A stretch of DNA of 64,000 nt from Mesorhizobium amorphae CCNWGS0123 (GCF_001686985.1 NZ_CP015318.1:1424001-1488000); one strand, 5' to 3'; positions 1-8,436 are shown, counted from the first letter of the stretch. The notes: a model not told the origin generated them from the sequence alone. Numbers and translations are program-made.

Positions 1-747
1 TCATGCCGCCGCCGCAAGTCCGCTGCCGCTCACCGTGAAGGAGCTGCCTTCCGGTTTCCCGGTGGCCAGAGCGACCACCGCCCGGCCCACATCGGCCGGT
101 GTCTGCAAGTCGGTCATGCCCGCAAGCATGTCTGCGGGCCGGATGCCCAAGTAGGCCGCAAAGCCATCGAGGCCGGCATCGCCTACCCCGGTCCCTGGCA
201 TGATGCGAGCCGGCGCAAGCGCCATGAAACGCAGGCCGAGGCCAAGGCGATCCGATTCCTTCTGGCAATGACCGGCCAGGAACATCTGCATGCGTTTTGC
301 ACCGGCATAGCCGCCGGCGAACGGGGGTCCCCCGCTCAAGGCTGCGCCACTGGAGATCAGCACGACCCGGGTCCCCGGCTTGAGCGGACCCGTGAGCGCG
401 GCCTTGCAAAACAGGAACGCCGCCTTGACGTCCGTTTCCCAGTTTGCGGAGAACATCTCCCAATTCTGATCCTGTACGGGCACGGAGGGGGCAAGGGCGC
501 CGGCGCAGATCACCAGGACGTCCGGCTCCAGCACGTTGAAAACCGCATCGGGCGCAGCCTCCTTCGTCGCGTCGGACGCAAGGGTTTTCACACCGGGCAT
601 CTCGTTGAAGAGTTCTGTCAGGGCTGCTGCGCCGCGGGCGACGGCGAGAACGGTCGCCCCTTCGCCACGTGCTGCTTCCACGATCGAGCGGCCGACACCC
701 CGGCTGCCTCCGATGACGACGACATTCTGACCTTTTAACGATCCCAT
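1..747 (-). CDS. SDR family oxidoreductase
   Basis: This 248-residue protein is a short-chain dehydrogenase/reductase, a cytoplasmic NAD(P)-dependent oxidoreductase of unknown substrate. The N-terminal Rossmann motif G13-x3-G17-x-G19 binds the cofactor. The catalytic residues are Ser132/133, Tyr147 and Lys151 in a YxxxK motif. The usual NNAG motif is replaced by CAG at 81-83. The length is typical of the classical SDR family. The start is supported by an AGGTG-like ribosome site just upstream, and the TGA stop sits at the very edge of the window, so the gene is complete. Nothing next to it indicates the substrate. Confidence 0.9.
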   Translation of the reverse strand: MGSLKGQNVVVIGGSRGVGRSIVEAARGEGATVLAVARGAAALTELFNEMPGVKTLASDATKEAAPDAVFNVLEPDVLVICAGALAPSVPVQDQNWEMFSANWETDVKAAFLFCKAALTGPLKPGTRVVLISSGAALSGGPPFAGGYAGAKRMQMFLAGHCQKESDRLGLGLRFMALAPARIMPGTGVGDAGLDGFAAYLGIRPADMLAGMTDLQTPADVGRAVVALATGKPEGSSFTVSGSGLAAAA

Positions 748-916
748 GGATCACCTCGCTTTCCGGCCACTGGACCGTCCAGCGCCTATTGATCAGGACA
801 GCGCAGGGGAGCGGAAATCATCGGTGCGGGCTCAGAAACTTTCTCAGGGGATCGACAGGGCCCGCGCGGAGCCCGATTCGGGCGGTCAGCCCTGCCGCCA
901 GCGCGCCGAGGCGAAC

Positions 917-1429
917 CTATTCGCTCTCGCCCTCCAGTGCGGGCACCGCCACGCCAGCCAGTTCCGCCGCCAGCAGCCGCGAAGCCCCGGCACGCGCGAT
1001 CCTCAGCATCAGCGCCTTGCGCGTTGCCGCCGCCATGCGGTGCTCGGGCGCGTCGCGCAGGATCTCGGCGCCGTAGCCGTCGGAGAGGATGAAGCCGCAT
1101 TCCACGGGAAAGATCTCCGCCGGCACGCCGGGATGCGTGGCGAAGAAGAAGCGGTCGGAATGCAGCCGGTAGTCGGGCCATTTGCGGTCGACCCGGAAAT
1201 CCTCGATCGAGGATTTGATCTCGATGATCCAGATGTCGCCCTGGCGGGTCAGCGCCACAAGGTCGGCACGGCGGCCGGTGGCCAGCGACAGTTCCGGCAG
1301 CACATGTGCGCCCATTTGCATGAGCAGCCGCTGCACGCCGCGCCGCACCAGTAGCGCGCGCTCCGACTGTCGGCCGTCGATCAAAGGGTTAAGTGGAATC
1401 GGGGAAATGATGGGCATGGCGGGCACCAT
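917..1429 (-). CDS. mmcB: MmcB family DNA repair protein (putative endonuclease)
   Basis: The 170-residue protein matches the alphaproteobacterial MmcB family (PF06319), named after a Caulobacter SOS gene needed for mitomycin C resistance and thought to have a PD-(D/E)xK nuclease fold. The core runs from the RxAxLV segment through a D-x-W-I-I-E-I-K-S stretch, which supplies the acidic residue and the ExK of the fold, then a conserved DYR and a GFILSD segment. A second Met four codons in could be the true start. The gene stands alone. I could not identify a LexA box with confidence. The family assignment rests on these motifs and the length. Confidence 0.8.
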   Translation of the reverse strand: MVPAMPIISPIPLNPLIDGRQSERALLVRRGVQRLLMQMGAHVLPELSLATGRRADLVALTRQGDIWIIEIKSSIEDFRVDRKWPDYRLHSDRFFFATHPGVPAEIFPVECGFILSDGYGAEILRDAPEHRMAAATRKALMLRIARAGASRLLAAELAGVAVPALEGESE

Positions 1430-1632
1430 GCCAGATTTTGTTCACGGTTTGAACCCATGAACGGCACGAGGCCGGTGAAACGCCTTTAGTGACCACTAAC
1501 GTAGCTAGGAACGCGTGCCGGACTTTCCATGAACGAAAGGCCACCAGCCTAGCTCGAATGGCTTATGGCGTTGCGTCGCCGTTCATACGACGGAACGAGA
1601 CAGGCTTTATCGCCGGTAAGGCTTGCGGGCAC

Positions 1633-1697
1633 GCTGCATCTTGCCGGTGATGTCCTTCGCGGTCTTCATCAGCGCCTCATGCAGTGTCTGGAGCGAG
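1633..1697. repeat. Degenerate repeat, copy 1
   Basis: This segment matches 1918-1968 over about 50 bases, with a shared CTTGCCGGTGATGTCC core and a shared GGAGCGAG end. Read on the minus strand, this copy continues an open frame of about 36 codons ending at a TAA near 1609, which suggests the 3' end of a decayed gene. The parent gene is not recognisable. Confidence 0.6.
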
Positions 1698-1917
1698 CAA
1701 TGCTCGCCGTAGGCGGCGGGACCGGCTCCGTTCCCACGTTGAATGAGCCGCAGCCTATGCCTGTCACATCAGCTTAACAATTCTCTGGTAGCTAAGGCCC
1801 ATAGCCTAACTTTTCCTCCGCCCCGCCAGCTTCATCCAAAGCAGACGGGGCTTATTTTTTGTTGAAGACGTTGCTGCACCGGTCCTGTTCCGTGCCATTG
1901 GATGGAAGCTGCATCCT

Positions 1918-1968
1918 TGCCGGTGATGTCCCTTCGCCGTCTTCAACAGCGCCAAAACCTGGAGCGAG
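1918..1968. repeat. Degenerate repeat, copy 2
   Basis: This is the second, more eroded copy of the segment at 1633-1697. It carries single-base insertions and a 14 bp deletion relative to copy 1, so any shared reading frame has been lost. That pattern fits decaying duplicated coding DNA better than a conserved regulatory repeat. Confidence 0.55.
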
Positions 1969-2120
1969 GCGGTAGTGATCGCAGCCAGGCGATATCGGCG
2001 GCCGACGATGCTCTTGTGCAGGCCGCGATCGTAAATTGACGGACCCAGCCAAGATTTGATGGCTGCTACGCAAAGGGTCAATTGCACCCAAAAGAAGTCA
2101 GGCCAGGACAGTTTTCAGCC

Positions 2121-2149
2121 TTGAAGGTCCACGAGCGCGGATCATATAA
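2121..2149 (+). promoter_or_regulatory. Candidate sigma70 promoter for the gene at 2185
   Basis: TTGAAG at 2121-2126 and ATATAA at 2144-2149 are separated by 17 bp, close to the vegetative consensus. Transcription would start about 25-30 bases before the small gene's ATG. The assignment is by pattern only. Confidence 0.5.
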
Positions 2150-2184
2150 GAATATATACTTTTCCCATTGCTTCAGGGGTAGGC

Positions 2185-2379
2185 ATGGCGGTGAACAGGG
2201 CAGCATCAAAAAGCGAGAGGCTCTCGGCCTTCGACCTCGATGCTCTGCGCGAGGTGTTCAGGAAGTCGGTTCGTGAGCATGACGTCTCAGCAGCCGATTG
2301 GGCGGAACACGCCAAATTGTTCCTCAAGCGGACAACCAAGCGCGAAGCTGGCAAGGAAACTATTGGCCGCGTCGTTTAG
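2185..2379 (+). CDS. Small hypothetical protein, 64 aa
   Basis: This is a 64-residue, charged, probably helical and soluble protein with no signal peptide, membrane segment or motif that I recognise. A good promoter lies 36 bases upstream, and a GGGGTAGG stretch lies just before the ATG. These features, and the plausible amino-acid composition, are the reasons to call it. An overlapping antisense frame of similar length has no such signals. The function is unknown, and it could be a chance frame in a decayed region. Confidence 0.45.
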   Translation: MAVNRAASKSERLSAFDLDALREVFRKSVREHDVSAADWAEHAKLFLKRTTKREAGKETIGRVV

Positions 2380-2416
2380 GCGGCCCGGTATCAGCCATTG
2401 ATGCCACACCATCGCG

Positions 2417-2830
2417 CTATGCCGTTGGCGCTCGACTACCTTCAGCCGCCCCAGCCATATCATCCAAAATCGGGCAGTCCGGCCGGTCGTCGCCATGGCA
2501 GGCGTGGATCAGTTTTTGTAGTGTCGCCCGCATCGACTGCAACTCGCGCACCTTCTCCTCGATGGCGCTGACGTGGGCGGCGGCGATCTCGCGCACATCG
2601 TGGCTGGCGCGGCTGCGATCCTGGTAGAGCGCCATCAGCTGGCGGCAGTCGTCGATGGAAAAGCCGAGGTTGCGCGCGCGGCGCAGGAAGGCCAGCCGAT
2701 GGATATCGTCGCCCGAGTAGTCGCGGTAGCCATTGCCAGCGCGCGCCGGCGCGATCAGGCCGATCTCTTCATAGTAGCGGATGGTCTTGGCCGGCAGGCC
2801 GGAACGCTCCGCGGCAGCTCCGACATTCAT
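2417..2830 (-). CDS. cueR: Cu(I)-responsive MerR-family regulator (CueR/HmrR)
   Basis: This 137-residue MerR-family activator senses monovalent copper. The N-terminal winged helix-turn-helix (about residues 1-70) carries the family's IRYYEExGLI segment. A dimerisation coiled coil follows at about 75-110. The metal loop has Cys111 and Cys119 in a C-x7-C arrangement, and Ser76 matches the position of the E. coli CueR Ser77 that selects +1 ions. CueR/HmrR proteins bind a dyad in a promoter with a 19 bp spacer and activate copper export genes. A site of exactly this form lies at 14314-14344 in front of the copper ATPase, 11.5 kb away, so this is its probable regulator. The gene is not adjacent to its target. 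Confidence 0.9.
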   Translation of the reverse strand: MNVGAAAERSGLPAKTIRYYEEIGLIAPARAGNGYRDYSGDDIHRLAFLRRARNLGFSIDDCRQLMALYQDRSRASHDVREIAAAHVSAIEEKVRELQSMRATLQKLIHACHGDDRPDCPILDDMAGAAEGSRAPTA

Positions 2831-3056
2831 GGCGTCTTCCCTGGTTTCGGCAGCTCCCGGAACTGCCCCATTGAAATTGCTTCACAATCCTGTGACGGCT
2901 GTTGCCGAAATGCCGCAGTCGCGGGCTTACCGGCACGTAAGGTCCTGCATATAGGCATCCCGCGCTTGGCAAGCAACGCAAATGCCAGCATGAATGGTTA
3001 AGGAAAAAGCGGCCGACTCGTGCCGCGATCAACTGGGCTGGGCATCGGACCTATTC

Positions 3057-3674
3057 ATGCGCATGAAGTCGTTTGCAATTGTCGCTGCCCTCGCGCTGTC
3101 GACCACCATTAGCGGTTGCAGCACCATCGGCTCGCGGCTGTTTTCCAACAACTACGGCGCGGTCACCGATGCGGGCTATCAATTGCCGCGCATCCCGATC
3201 GAGAAGGTGCCGGCGAAGTATCACCGGCAAGAGGTGAATTACGACACCAGGGAAAAGCCGGGCACCATCATCGTCGATACCCAGAACAAGTTCCTCTACT
3301 TCGTCGAGGGCGACGGCCGCGCGATACGCTACGGCATCGGCGTCGGCCGTGAGGGCTTCGAGTGGCACGGCACCGCCCGTATCGCGATCAAGCGCGAATG
3401 GCCGACCTGGACGCCACCCTCGCAAATGATCAAGCGCCAGCCCGAGCTCGCCAAGTTCGCCGGCGGCATGGACCCCGGCCTGAAGAACCCGCTCGGCGCG
3501 CGCGCCATGTACCTGTTCAACAGGGGCGGCGACATGGGCTACCGCCTGCATGGCAGCCCGGAATGGAATTCTATCGGCAAGGCGATGTCGTCGGGCTGCA
3601 TCCGGCTGATGAACCAGGACATCATCGACCTCTACGACCGCACGTCGGTCGGCGCCAAGGTCATCGTGATGTGA
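3057..3674 (+). CDS. L,D-transpeptidase (YkuD domain) lipoprotein
   Basis: This is a 205-residue cell-wall enzyme predicted to form 3-3 peptidoglycan cross-links or attach proteins to peptidoglycan in the periplasm. The N-terminus has a hydrophobic signal ending in a lipobox-like TISGC, so it is probably lipid-anchored. The catalytic YkuD motif is intact, with His165 and, 16 residues later, SGC with nucleophile Cys181, followed by IRL. I chose the ATG at 3057 because the signal peptide begins there; an upstream in-frame ATG at 2994 would add 21 residues unlike a signal. A strong terminator follows at 3726. It is a stand-alone gene, as is common for the many YkuD paralogues in Rhizobiales. Confidence 0.9.
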   Translation: MRMKSFAIVAALALSTTISGCSTIGSRLFSNNYGAVTDAGYQLPRIPIEKVPAKYHRQEVNYDTREKPGTIIVDTQNKFLYFVEGDGRAIRYGIGVGREGFEWHGTARIAIKREWPTWTPPSQMIKRQPELAKFAGGMDPGLKNPLGARAMYLFNRGGDMGYRLHGSPEWNSIGKAMSSGCIRLMNQDIIDLYDRTSVGAKVIVM

Positions 3675-3725
3675 CACCCTTTATTACGCGGACCGTCTAG
3701 GCAACAAATGGACGTCCAAAAACAG

Positions 3726-3753
3726 AAAACCGGGCAATTCGGCCCGGTTTTTT
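3726..3753. terminator. Bidirectional rho-independent terminator
   Basis: A 10 bp perfect stem (AAAACCGGGC with GCCCGGTTTT) encloses a 6-base loop and runs into six Ts on the plus strand. The minus strand also has a T-rich tail. It lies between the convergent transpeptidase and nifU genes and can serve both. Confidence 0.85.
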
Positions 3754-3827
3754 GTTGTCCGCGTTCTGAAGTTGCGAAGCGTTTTTGAGAACTCGCCCTG
3801 CTTGCCGGCAGGGCATGGCGACGGAAG

Positions 3828-4397
3828 TTAGGAGACCTGTTCGACCTGCTGCACCTCGGGCACAAAGTGCCTGAGCAGGTTCTGGATGCCATGCTTCAGC
3901 GTCGCCGTCGACGACGGGCAGCCGGCGCAGGCGCCCTTCATGTGCAGGAACACGGTGCCGTTCTCGAAGCCGCGGAAGGTGATGTCGCCGCCATCCTGGG
4001 CAACCGCCGGGCGCACCCTCGTGTCGAGCAGTTCCTTGATGGTGATGACCAGCTCTTCGTCGGCCTTGTCGTAGAATTCGCCGGTCTGGCTGGTCTCGGC
4101 GGCGGGGCCAGCCCTGGCCATGACGGGCGCGCCCGACATGAAGTGCTCCATGATGGCGCCGAGGATCGCCGGCTTCAGATGCTGCCAGTCGGGGCCGTCC
4201 TTGGTCACGGTGATGAAATCATAGCCGAAGAAGACGCCGGTCACGCCCGGGATCTCGAACAGCCGGCCGGCCAGCGGCGAAGCTCCTGCCGCACTGTCGG
4301 CGTCGCGGAAATCGGCGGTGCCTTCGCGCAGCACTTCCTTGCCGGGCAGGAACTTCAGCGTCGCCGGGTTCGGCGTCGATTCGGTCTGGATGAACAT
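3828..4397 (-). CDS. NifU family Fe-S cluster scaffold/carrier protein
   Basis: The 189-residue protein has the two-domain architecture of the NifU/Nfu family common in alphaproteobacteria. An N-terminal Nfu domain (about 1-90, beginning MFIQTE and containing TPNPATLKF) is followed by a C-terminal NifU domain (about 110-185) with the cluster-binding C-x2-C in GACAGCPSS. Such proteins carry 4Fe-4S clusters to apo-enzymes in the cytoplasm. I set the start at 4397 because a GGAGA ribosome site precedes it; an ATG nine codons upstream lacks one. It ends the conserved glnD-murJ-trpS-usp-nifU direction of genes, 187 bp after usp. Confidence 0.92.
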   Translation of the reverse strand: MFIQTESTPNPATLKFLPGKEVLREGTADFRDADSAAGASPLAGRLFEIPGVTGVFFGYDFITVTKDGPDWQHLKPAILGAIMEHFMSGAPVMARAGPAAETSQTGEFYDKADEELVITIKELLDTRVRPAVAQDGGDITFRGFENGTVFLHMKGACAGCPSSTATLKHGIQNLLRHFVPEVQQVEQVS

Positions 4398-4584
4398 GGC
4401 TGTCTCCATGCCCGTGTCGGGCAATAGTTTGGAATAGTTCTAAATAGGCTCTATCGGCTGGACATTCAAGCGAAACGCGTCGCCCGAACGGCTGGCTGGC
4501 GGAATGTTTTTTCAGCGTCCCTGCGACGCGCTTTTGGGCGTATTGAGCTTCAGGTCAGGCCGGCCGCACCTGAGTATCGATACC

Positions 4585-5076
4585 TCAGGCCAGGCTGTCG
4601 ATCTCCTCATCCGAAAGATTCTGCGGCACCACGGTGACGGGAATAGGGAAGGCGGCGCCTTTGCCGGCTACCGCGCCGACCAGCGGTCCGGGGCCTTCCT
4701 TGCCGGCGCCGGCCGCCAGAACAAGGATGGCGATGTCCTGGTCTTCCTCGATCAGTCTGTGGATCTCTTCGGTCGGTTTGCCTTCGCGCACCACCAGCTC
4801 AGGCTCGATGCCGAGCTTCTGGCGCACCTTGTTGGCATAGCTGTCGAGCGCGGTGCGCGCCGTGGCGTTGGCCTCCTCGCGCATGATCTTCTCGACCCCC
4901 AGCCAGTGCTGGAAATCGTCCGGCTCGATGACATAGAGCAGCACCAGCACGCCACTGGTGCTCTGCGCCCGCTTCGAGGCGTAGGCGACGGCGCGCTCGC
5001 ATTCCGGCGTGTCGTCGATGATCGCCAGGAACTTGCGGCGATGTCCGGCTTCGCGACTGAGGCGCTTGGAGACCAT
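4585..5076 (-). CDS. Universal stress protein (UspA family)
   Basis: This 163-residue single-domain UspA protein probably binds ATP. An N-terminal strand (FLAIIDDTPE) leads into the fold, and the nucleotide loop appears near the C-terminus as a glycine-rich G-x2-G-like segment followed by G-x-G and the FPIPVTVVP strand. Members help cells under stress, but the role of this one cannot be read from sequence. It sits between trpS and nifU in the same direction, as in other Rhizobiales. A pair of palindromic repeats separates it from trpS, so it may have its own promoter. Confidence 0.88.
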   Translation of the reverse strand: MVSKRLSREAGHRRKFLAIIDDTPECERAVAYASKRAQSTSGVLVLLYVIEPDDFQHWLGVEKIMREEANATARTALDSYANKVRQKLGIEPELVVREGKPTEEIHRLIEEDQDIAILVLAAGAGKEGPGPLVGAVAGKGAAFPIPVTVVPQNLSDEEIDSLA

Positions 5077-5088
5077 GTCTATCTACCC

Positions 5089-5159
5089 AGTGTCGTGATT
5101 TCGAAGTTCGCCTGATTTTGATATCGCGCGCGGAGCGAACTTCGAATCAAAACGACACT
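5089..5159. repeat. Palindromic intergenic element, unit 1
   Basis: The arms AGTGTCGT (5089-5096) plus TCGAAGTTCGC (5101-5111) pair with GCGAACTTCGA (5135-5145) plus ACGACACT (5152-5159), giving a long, nearly perfect hairpin. The loop contains TTTGATATC. The adjacent unit 2 has the same layout and the same loop core, so the two are diverged copies of one element. Confidence 0.75.
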
Positions 5160-5175
5160 AGAAATCAATAGTTTG

Positions 5176-5250
5176 CTCGCTTCCCCGATTTTGAAATTCG
5201 CACTGCCTTTGATATCCAACTCCGGCGAATTTCAAAATCAGGGAAACGAG
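5176..5250. repeat. Palindromic intergenic element, unit 2
   Basis: The arms at 5176-5201 and 5225-5250 pair over about 24 bases (a CGATTTTGAAATTCGC-type arm) around a loop that again contains TTTGATATC. It follows unit 1 by 16 bases in the gap between trpS and usp. Confidence 0.75.
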
Positions 5251-5324
5251 TGGTTTCGGCCGCAATCTGCCACCCGCGCTGACCGGCCGCAAGCGGCCGG
5301 CAGTGGGGATGGTGACAGGACAGA

Positions 5325-6392
5325 TCAGCCTTGCAAAAGACCGATGATGTCGCGCACCGTCTTCATCGTGGATTCCGCCAGGGTGCCGGCACGTTCGCCA
5401 CCGTCCCTCAGCACCGCGTCGACATAGGCGCGGTCGCCTTCGATGCGGCGCATCTCGCCGGCGATCGGCGCCAGCCTGTCGACGGCAAGGTCGGCCAGCG
5501 CCGGCTTGAACACCGAAAACTGCTGGCCGCCGAATTCCTTCAGCACATCTGCCTTCGAGAGTTCGGCAAGGCCGGCATAGATGCCGACCAGGTTCTCCGC
5601 CTCGGGCCGGCCGGCAAGGCCGTCCAACTCGCTCGGCAAGGCTTCTGGGTCGGTCTTGGCCTTGCGGATCTTCTTCGAGATGGTATCGGCGTCGTCGGTC
5701 AAATTGATGCGCGACAGGTCCGACGGGTCCGACTTCGACATCTTCTTGGAACCGTCACGCAGGCTCATGATGCGCGCCGCCGGCCCGCCGATGACCGGTT
5801 CGGTCAGCGGGAAATAGCCGTTCACCGTCTCCTCGCCGACCTGCATCTCGACGCCGACGCCAAGGGCCGCGATGCGGTCCGAAAAGTCGTTGTTGAATTT
5901 CTGCGCGATGTCGCGGGTCAGCTCAAGGTGCTGCTTCTGGTCCTCGCCCACCGGCACGTGCGTGGCGCGATAGAGCAGGATGTCGGCGGCCATCAGGCTC
6001 GGATAGGCGAGCAGGCCGAGCGAGGCGTTCTCGCGGTCCTTGCCGGCCTTGTCCTTGAACTGCGTCATGCGGTTCATCCAGCCGATGCGCGCCACGCAGT
6101 TGAAGATCCAGGCAAGCTCGGCGTGCTGCATGACCCGCGACTGGTTGAAGACGATGTGCTTCTTCGGGTCGATGCCGGAGGCGAGGAAGGCCGCGGTGAT
6201 CGAGCGCGTCTGGTCGGCAAGGTCCTCATAGACCAGCTGCGCGGTCAGCGAATGCAGGTCGACGACGCAATAGATGCAGTCGGACTGTTCCTGGAGGGCG
6301 ACGAATTTCTTGATGGCGCCGAGATAGTTGCCGAGATGCAGATTGCCGGTCGGCTGGACACCGGAAAAGACAAGTGGCTTGAAGGCGGTCAT
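5325..6392 (-). CDS. trpS: Tryptophanyl-tRNA synthetase
   Basis: This 355-residue class I aminoacyl-tRNA synthetase charges tRNA-Trp. The HIGH-type signature appears as HLGN near residue 20 after the FSGVQPTG opening. The KMSKS signature appears as KKMSKSDP in the C-terminal half. The length is normal. I placed the start at 6392, where a GAGGAC ribosome site precedes an ATG and the protein opens as in homologues; the frame stays open for 23 codons further upstream. It belongs to the conserved glnD-murJ-trpS neighbourhood, but here two glycan genes separate it from murJ. Confidence 0.96.
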   Translation of the reverse strand: MTAFKPLVFSGVQPTGNLHLGNYLGAIKKFVALQEQSDCIYCVVDLHSLTAQLVYEDLADQTRSITAAFLASGIDPKKHIVFNQSRVMQHAELAWIFNCVARIGWMNRMTQFKDKAGKDRENASLGLLAYPSLMAADILLYRATHVPVGEDQKQHLELTRDIAQKFNNDFSDRIAALGVGVEMQVGEETVNGYFPLTEPVIGGPAARIMSLRDGSKKMSKSDPSDLSRINLTDDADTISKKIRKAKTDPEALPSELDGLAGRPEAENLVGIYAGLAELSKADVLKEFGGQQFSVFKPALADLAVDRLAPIAGEMRRIEGDRAYVDAVLRDGGERAGTLAESTMKTVRDIIGLLQG

Positions 6393-6424
6393 GATGTCCT
6401 CATGGCTTGTGGAGGGCCGTATAA

Positions 6425-6467
6425 GCGTGATTCCAAAAAGTTGCAGACTTTTTGGAGCCAATCATGC
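6425..6467. repeat. Palindromic intergenic repeat
   Basis: CCAAAAAGT (6433-6441) and ACTTTTTGG (6447-6455) form a perfect stem with a TGCAG loop, extended by outer arms GCGTGATT and AATCATGC. The layout resembles a palindromic repeat frequent between genes in Rhizobiales. It lies between the GT2 gene and trpS and could end transcription of the former. Confidence 0.6.
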
Positions 6468-6542
6468 GGCTGGAAACCGCACGCGGCGAAAGTCTTCGAC
6501 GGCGCGCTTATGGACGAAGACCAAAAAAGCGGCAAGAGGGGA

Positions 6543-7904
6543 TCAGCGGGCCGGGCGGAACTTGGCGAGCAGGCGCTTGCCCCTTGCCAAATTGGCGAGC
6601 ACCCGATTGCCCGTTGCCGACCTGGCGAGGAACCGCTTGCCCTTGGCAACAAGGCCTCGCCACCCAAGCGGCGTGACCTCGATGTCGGCCACGCCGATGC
6701 CGTTGCGGCCTGCGGGTCTCTGCAATCTGGTGAGGTGAAGCTCCAGGATCGTATGATCGTCCTTTCGCAGCGCCGTTTCGAACGTCGCTTGCGCGTTCCA
6801 GAGATCGCCCACCTGGCGCACCCCGGAAATGCTTGCCACAACCGGCTGGCCATTTACGGACAGTTTTAGCCTGGTCAGCGCCTCGCGTTGAACGTGCCGG
6901 ATGTGCAGGCAAATCCGCGCCTTGCCGGCATATTTGAACGGCACAAGCAGCTTCGGGCGTGGATTGCAGCCGACCCAGAGGATCCAGTCGCCACCTGCTT
7001 GGAACGGAGACCAGTCGAGCGCCTTTGGCGAGCTGTCCTGCTTGACCACCTCGCGCTGCCTGAGGCTGCTCAGATTCGGGCGAACGATGCCCTTGTTCGT
7101 CGCAATCTGGGTCGCGAGCTGACCCTTCTCGAAGCGCTCGTAGTCCGGATGGACCATGATCATGTAAGTGTTGGCTGCCTTTGCCTTGGTCAGTTCGGAG
7201 GCCAGATAGCCGTCAAATCCTGGCCTGGCCATTCGCCTGGCCATTCGTTCCTGCTCGTCCGAGCCTTGGCTCATATAGCTAAGGTAACGGTGACCGGCCG
7301 CGAATTTCTGGACAGTGATCCGCTGCGTCGACACAAAACGCATGCCTGACTTTGCCGCTCGCAACATGAAATCCGCGTCGACGGGCGCAGTTATCTCTTT
7401 CGGACTGCGCCATTTGCCGATCCGATCGACAACGTCGCGTCGGTGGCCGAAACTCGAAGGCGGGAAGAAGTGCTTGAGAGCGGCGTCCGGTTCGCTGAAG
7501 ATGCCGGTCACCCACCGAAAATTGCTTGCCCTGGGGCCATGAAAGATCGTGCCGCTTACGACAAAATCCGGTTGCTGGTTATGCCCGAAAAGATCGGCGA
7601 GTGCCTGGAGATGGTCCGGAGCCCAGAGATCGTCATGACCGAGATAGGCGATGTATTGCCCGCGCGCCAATTCGATGCCCGCATTGTTGGGGAAGGCCTG
7701 GCTGCCGCCGCGCTCTGACAGGGTGGACCAGCGGATTTGAGGGGACGCAAGCGCCTGGACGACATCCGCGGTATCGTCCGTGCAGCAATCGCCCACCACC
7801 AACAACTCGAAGTCCTGGCGGGTTTGGCGCAACACCGATTGTATCGACGGAAGGATATGCCTACCGCGATTGTAGGTGGCCATGATGACGGAAAACGTCG
7901 TCAC
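6543..7904 (-). CDS. Family 2 glycosyltransferase with C-terminal repeat tail
   Basis: The 453-residue protein starts with a GT-A/GT2 domain: an SVIMATYNRG strand, a nucleotide-binding VVGDCCTDDTAD segment, and a DDLW motif (Asp91, Asp92) as the metal-binding pair. Such enzymes transfer a sugar from an activated donor, here probably onto a surface polysaccharide. The second half (about 280-450) matches no family I know and ends in three decapeptide repeats. I prefer the GTG at 7904 over an ATG at 8045, because the latter would overlap the epimerase gene by 47 codons while the GTG follows its stop by one base and starts the GT2 strand directly. It is translationally coupled to the upstream epimerase gene. 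Confidence 0.85.
   Translation of the reverse strand: MTTFSVIMATYNRGRHILPSIQSVLRQTRQDFELLVVGDCCTDDTADVVQALASPQIRWSTLSERGGSQAFPNNAGIELARGQYIAYLGHDDLWAPDHLQALADLFGHNQQPDFVVSGTIFHGPRASNFRWVTGIFSEPDAALKHFFPPSSFGHRRDVVDRIGKWRSPKEITAPVDADFMLRAAKSGMRFVSTQRITVQKFAAGHRYLSYMSQGSDEQERMARRMARPGFDGYLASELTKAKAANTYMIMVHPDYERFEKGQLATQIATNKGIVRPNLSSLRQREVVKQDSSPKALDWSPFQAGGDWILWVGCNPRPKLLVPFKYAGKARICLHIRHVQREALTRLKLSVNGQPVVASISGVRQVGDLWNAQATFETALRKDDHTILELHLTRLQRPAGRNGIGVADIEVTPLGWRGLVAKGKRFLARSATGNRVLANLARGKRLLAKFRPAR
6562..6651 (-). repeat. Three 30 bp tandem repeats encoding a decapeptide tail
   Basis: Units beginning near 6562, 6592 and 6622 have a period of exactly 30 bases (TTGGCGAGC..., TTGGCGAGC..., CTGGCGAGG...). 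They encode three copies of a basic decapeptide of the form (K/N)-R-x-L-A-(R/N/K)-x-A-x-G at the end of the GT2 protein. Confidence 0.75.
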
Positions 7905-7905
7905 G

Positions 7906-8436
7906 TTATTCGAATTTGTACGGGATGCCCGGGTGATCGAAGCGGAGCCGCGACTTGTCCGGATTTTTAGGGTCGTAGACGTTCGTCGGCATGTTGACGA
8001 ATGTCGCGATGCTCTTGCCACGGTTTTGAACCCCGTGAACGACATAGGGCGGGATTGTCAGCAGGATCTTGTTGGCCGCGCCGACGTCGAGAACGTTCAT
8101 TTTTTGGTATGTCGGGCTATCCTTGCGTAGATCGTAGAGCACGACCCTGATGTCGCCATTTGTATAGGCGAGCCGGTCGAACTGTCGCTTGTGATAGACC
8201 CATGCCCTGATCGATCCCACCGCGGCTGATACCAGATAGACATGCGGCGGCGGGGTGACGGGCTCCAGCAGTGACGACATGAGGACCGTAAGGTCGCCAC
8301 GCTCGTCGCCTCTTGTGACCAACCGCTGGATCCGCACGCCCGCTACCAGATTTTCGCCCGGAATGTCCTCCAGAAACGGAACGTCGTCTCCCCAAGGTTT
8401 GTCATCGATGAAATCTTCGAGCGACAGCGTTTCCAT
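7906..8436 (-). CDS. dTDP-4-dehydrorhamnose 3,5-epimerase-like cupin protein
   Basis: This 176-residue protein has the size and cupin pattern of the RmlC family, which epimerises nucleotide-activated 4-keto sugars for surface polysaccharides. Visible family features are the GSIRAWVYHKRQFDRL segment with its histidine, the IPPYVVHGVQN strand, and the C-terminal YDPKNPDK-type segment. RmlA, RmlB and RmlD partners are not in the window, so this may act on another sugar or be a non-enzymatic relative. It is followed after one base by the GT2 gene, and the pair probably forms one operon inserted between murJ and trpS. Confidence 0.75.
   Translation of the reverse strand: METLSLEDFIDDKPWGDDVPFLEDIPGENLVAGVRIQRLVTRGDERGDLTVLMSSLLEPVTPPPHVYLVSAAVGSIRAWVYHKRQFDRLAYTNGDIRVVLYDLRKDSPTYQKMNVLDVGAANKILLTIPPYVVHGVQNRGKSIATFVNMPTNVYDPKNPDKSRLRFDHPGIPYKFE

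Larger units (their letters stand above)
1430..2184. other. 755 bp gene-poor stretch
   Basis: No convincing gene is visible. The short open frames here lack ribosome sites and family motifs. The stretch holds two decayed copies of a roughly 65 bp sequence (1633-1697 and 1918-1968) and, at its right end, a sigma70-like promoter pointing to the small gene at 2185. It is more AT-rich and less codon-biased than its flanks, as expected of gene remnants. Confidence 0.6.

Noticed and set aside
5089..5250. Short CRISPR array
   Set aside because: Only two palindromic units that differ in sequence, with no constant direct repeat or unique spacers.
5331..6869. Plus-strand frame spanning the trpS region
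   Set aside because: It overlaps trpS and the GT2 gene in antisense and joins unrelated segments; no protein signature.
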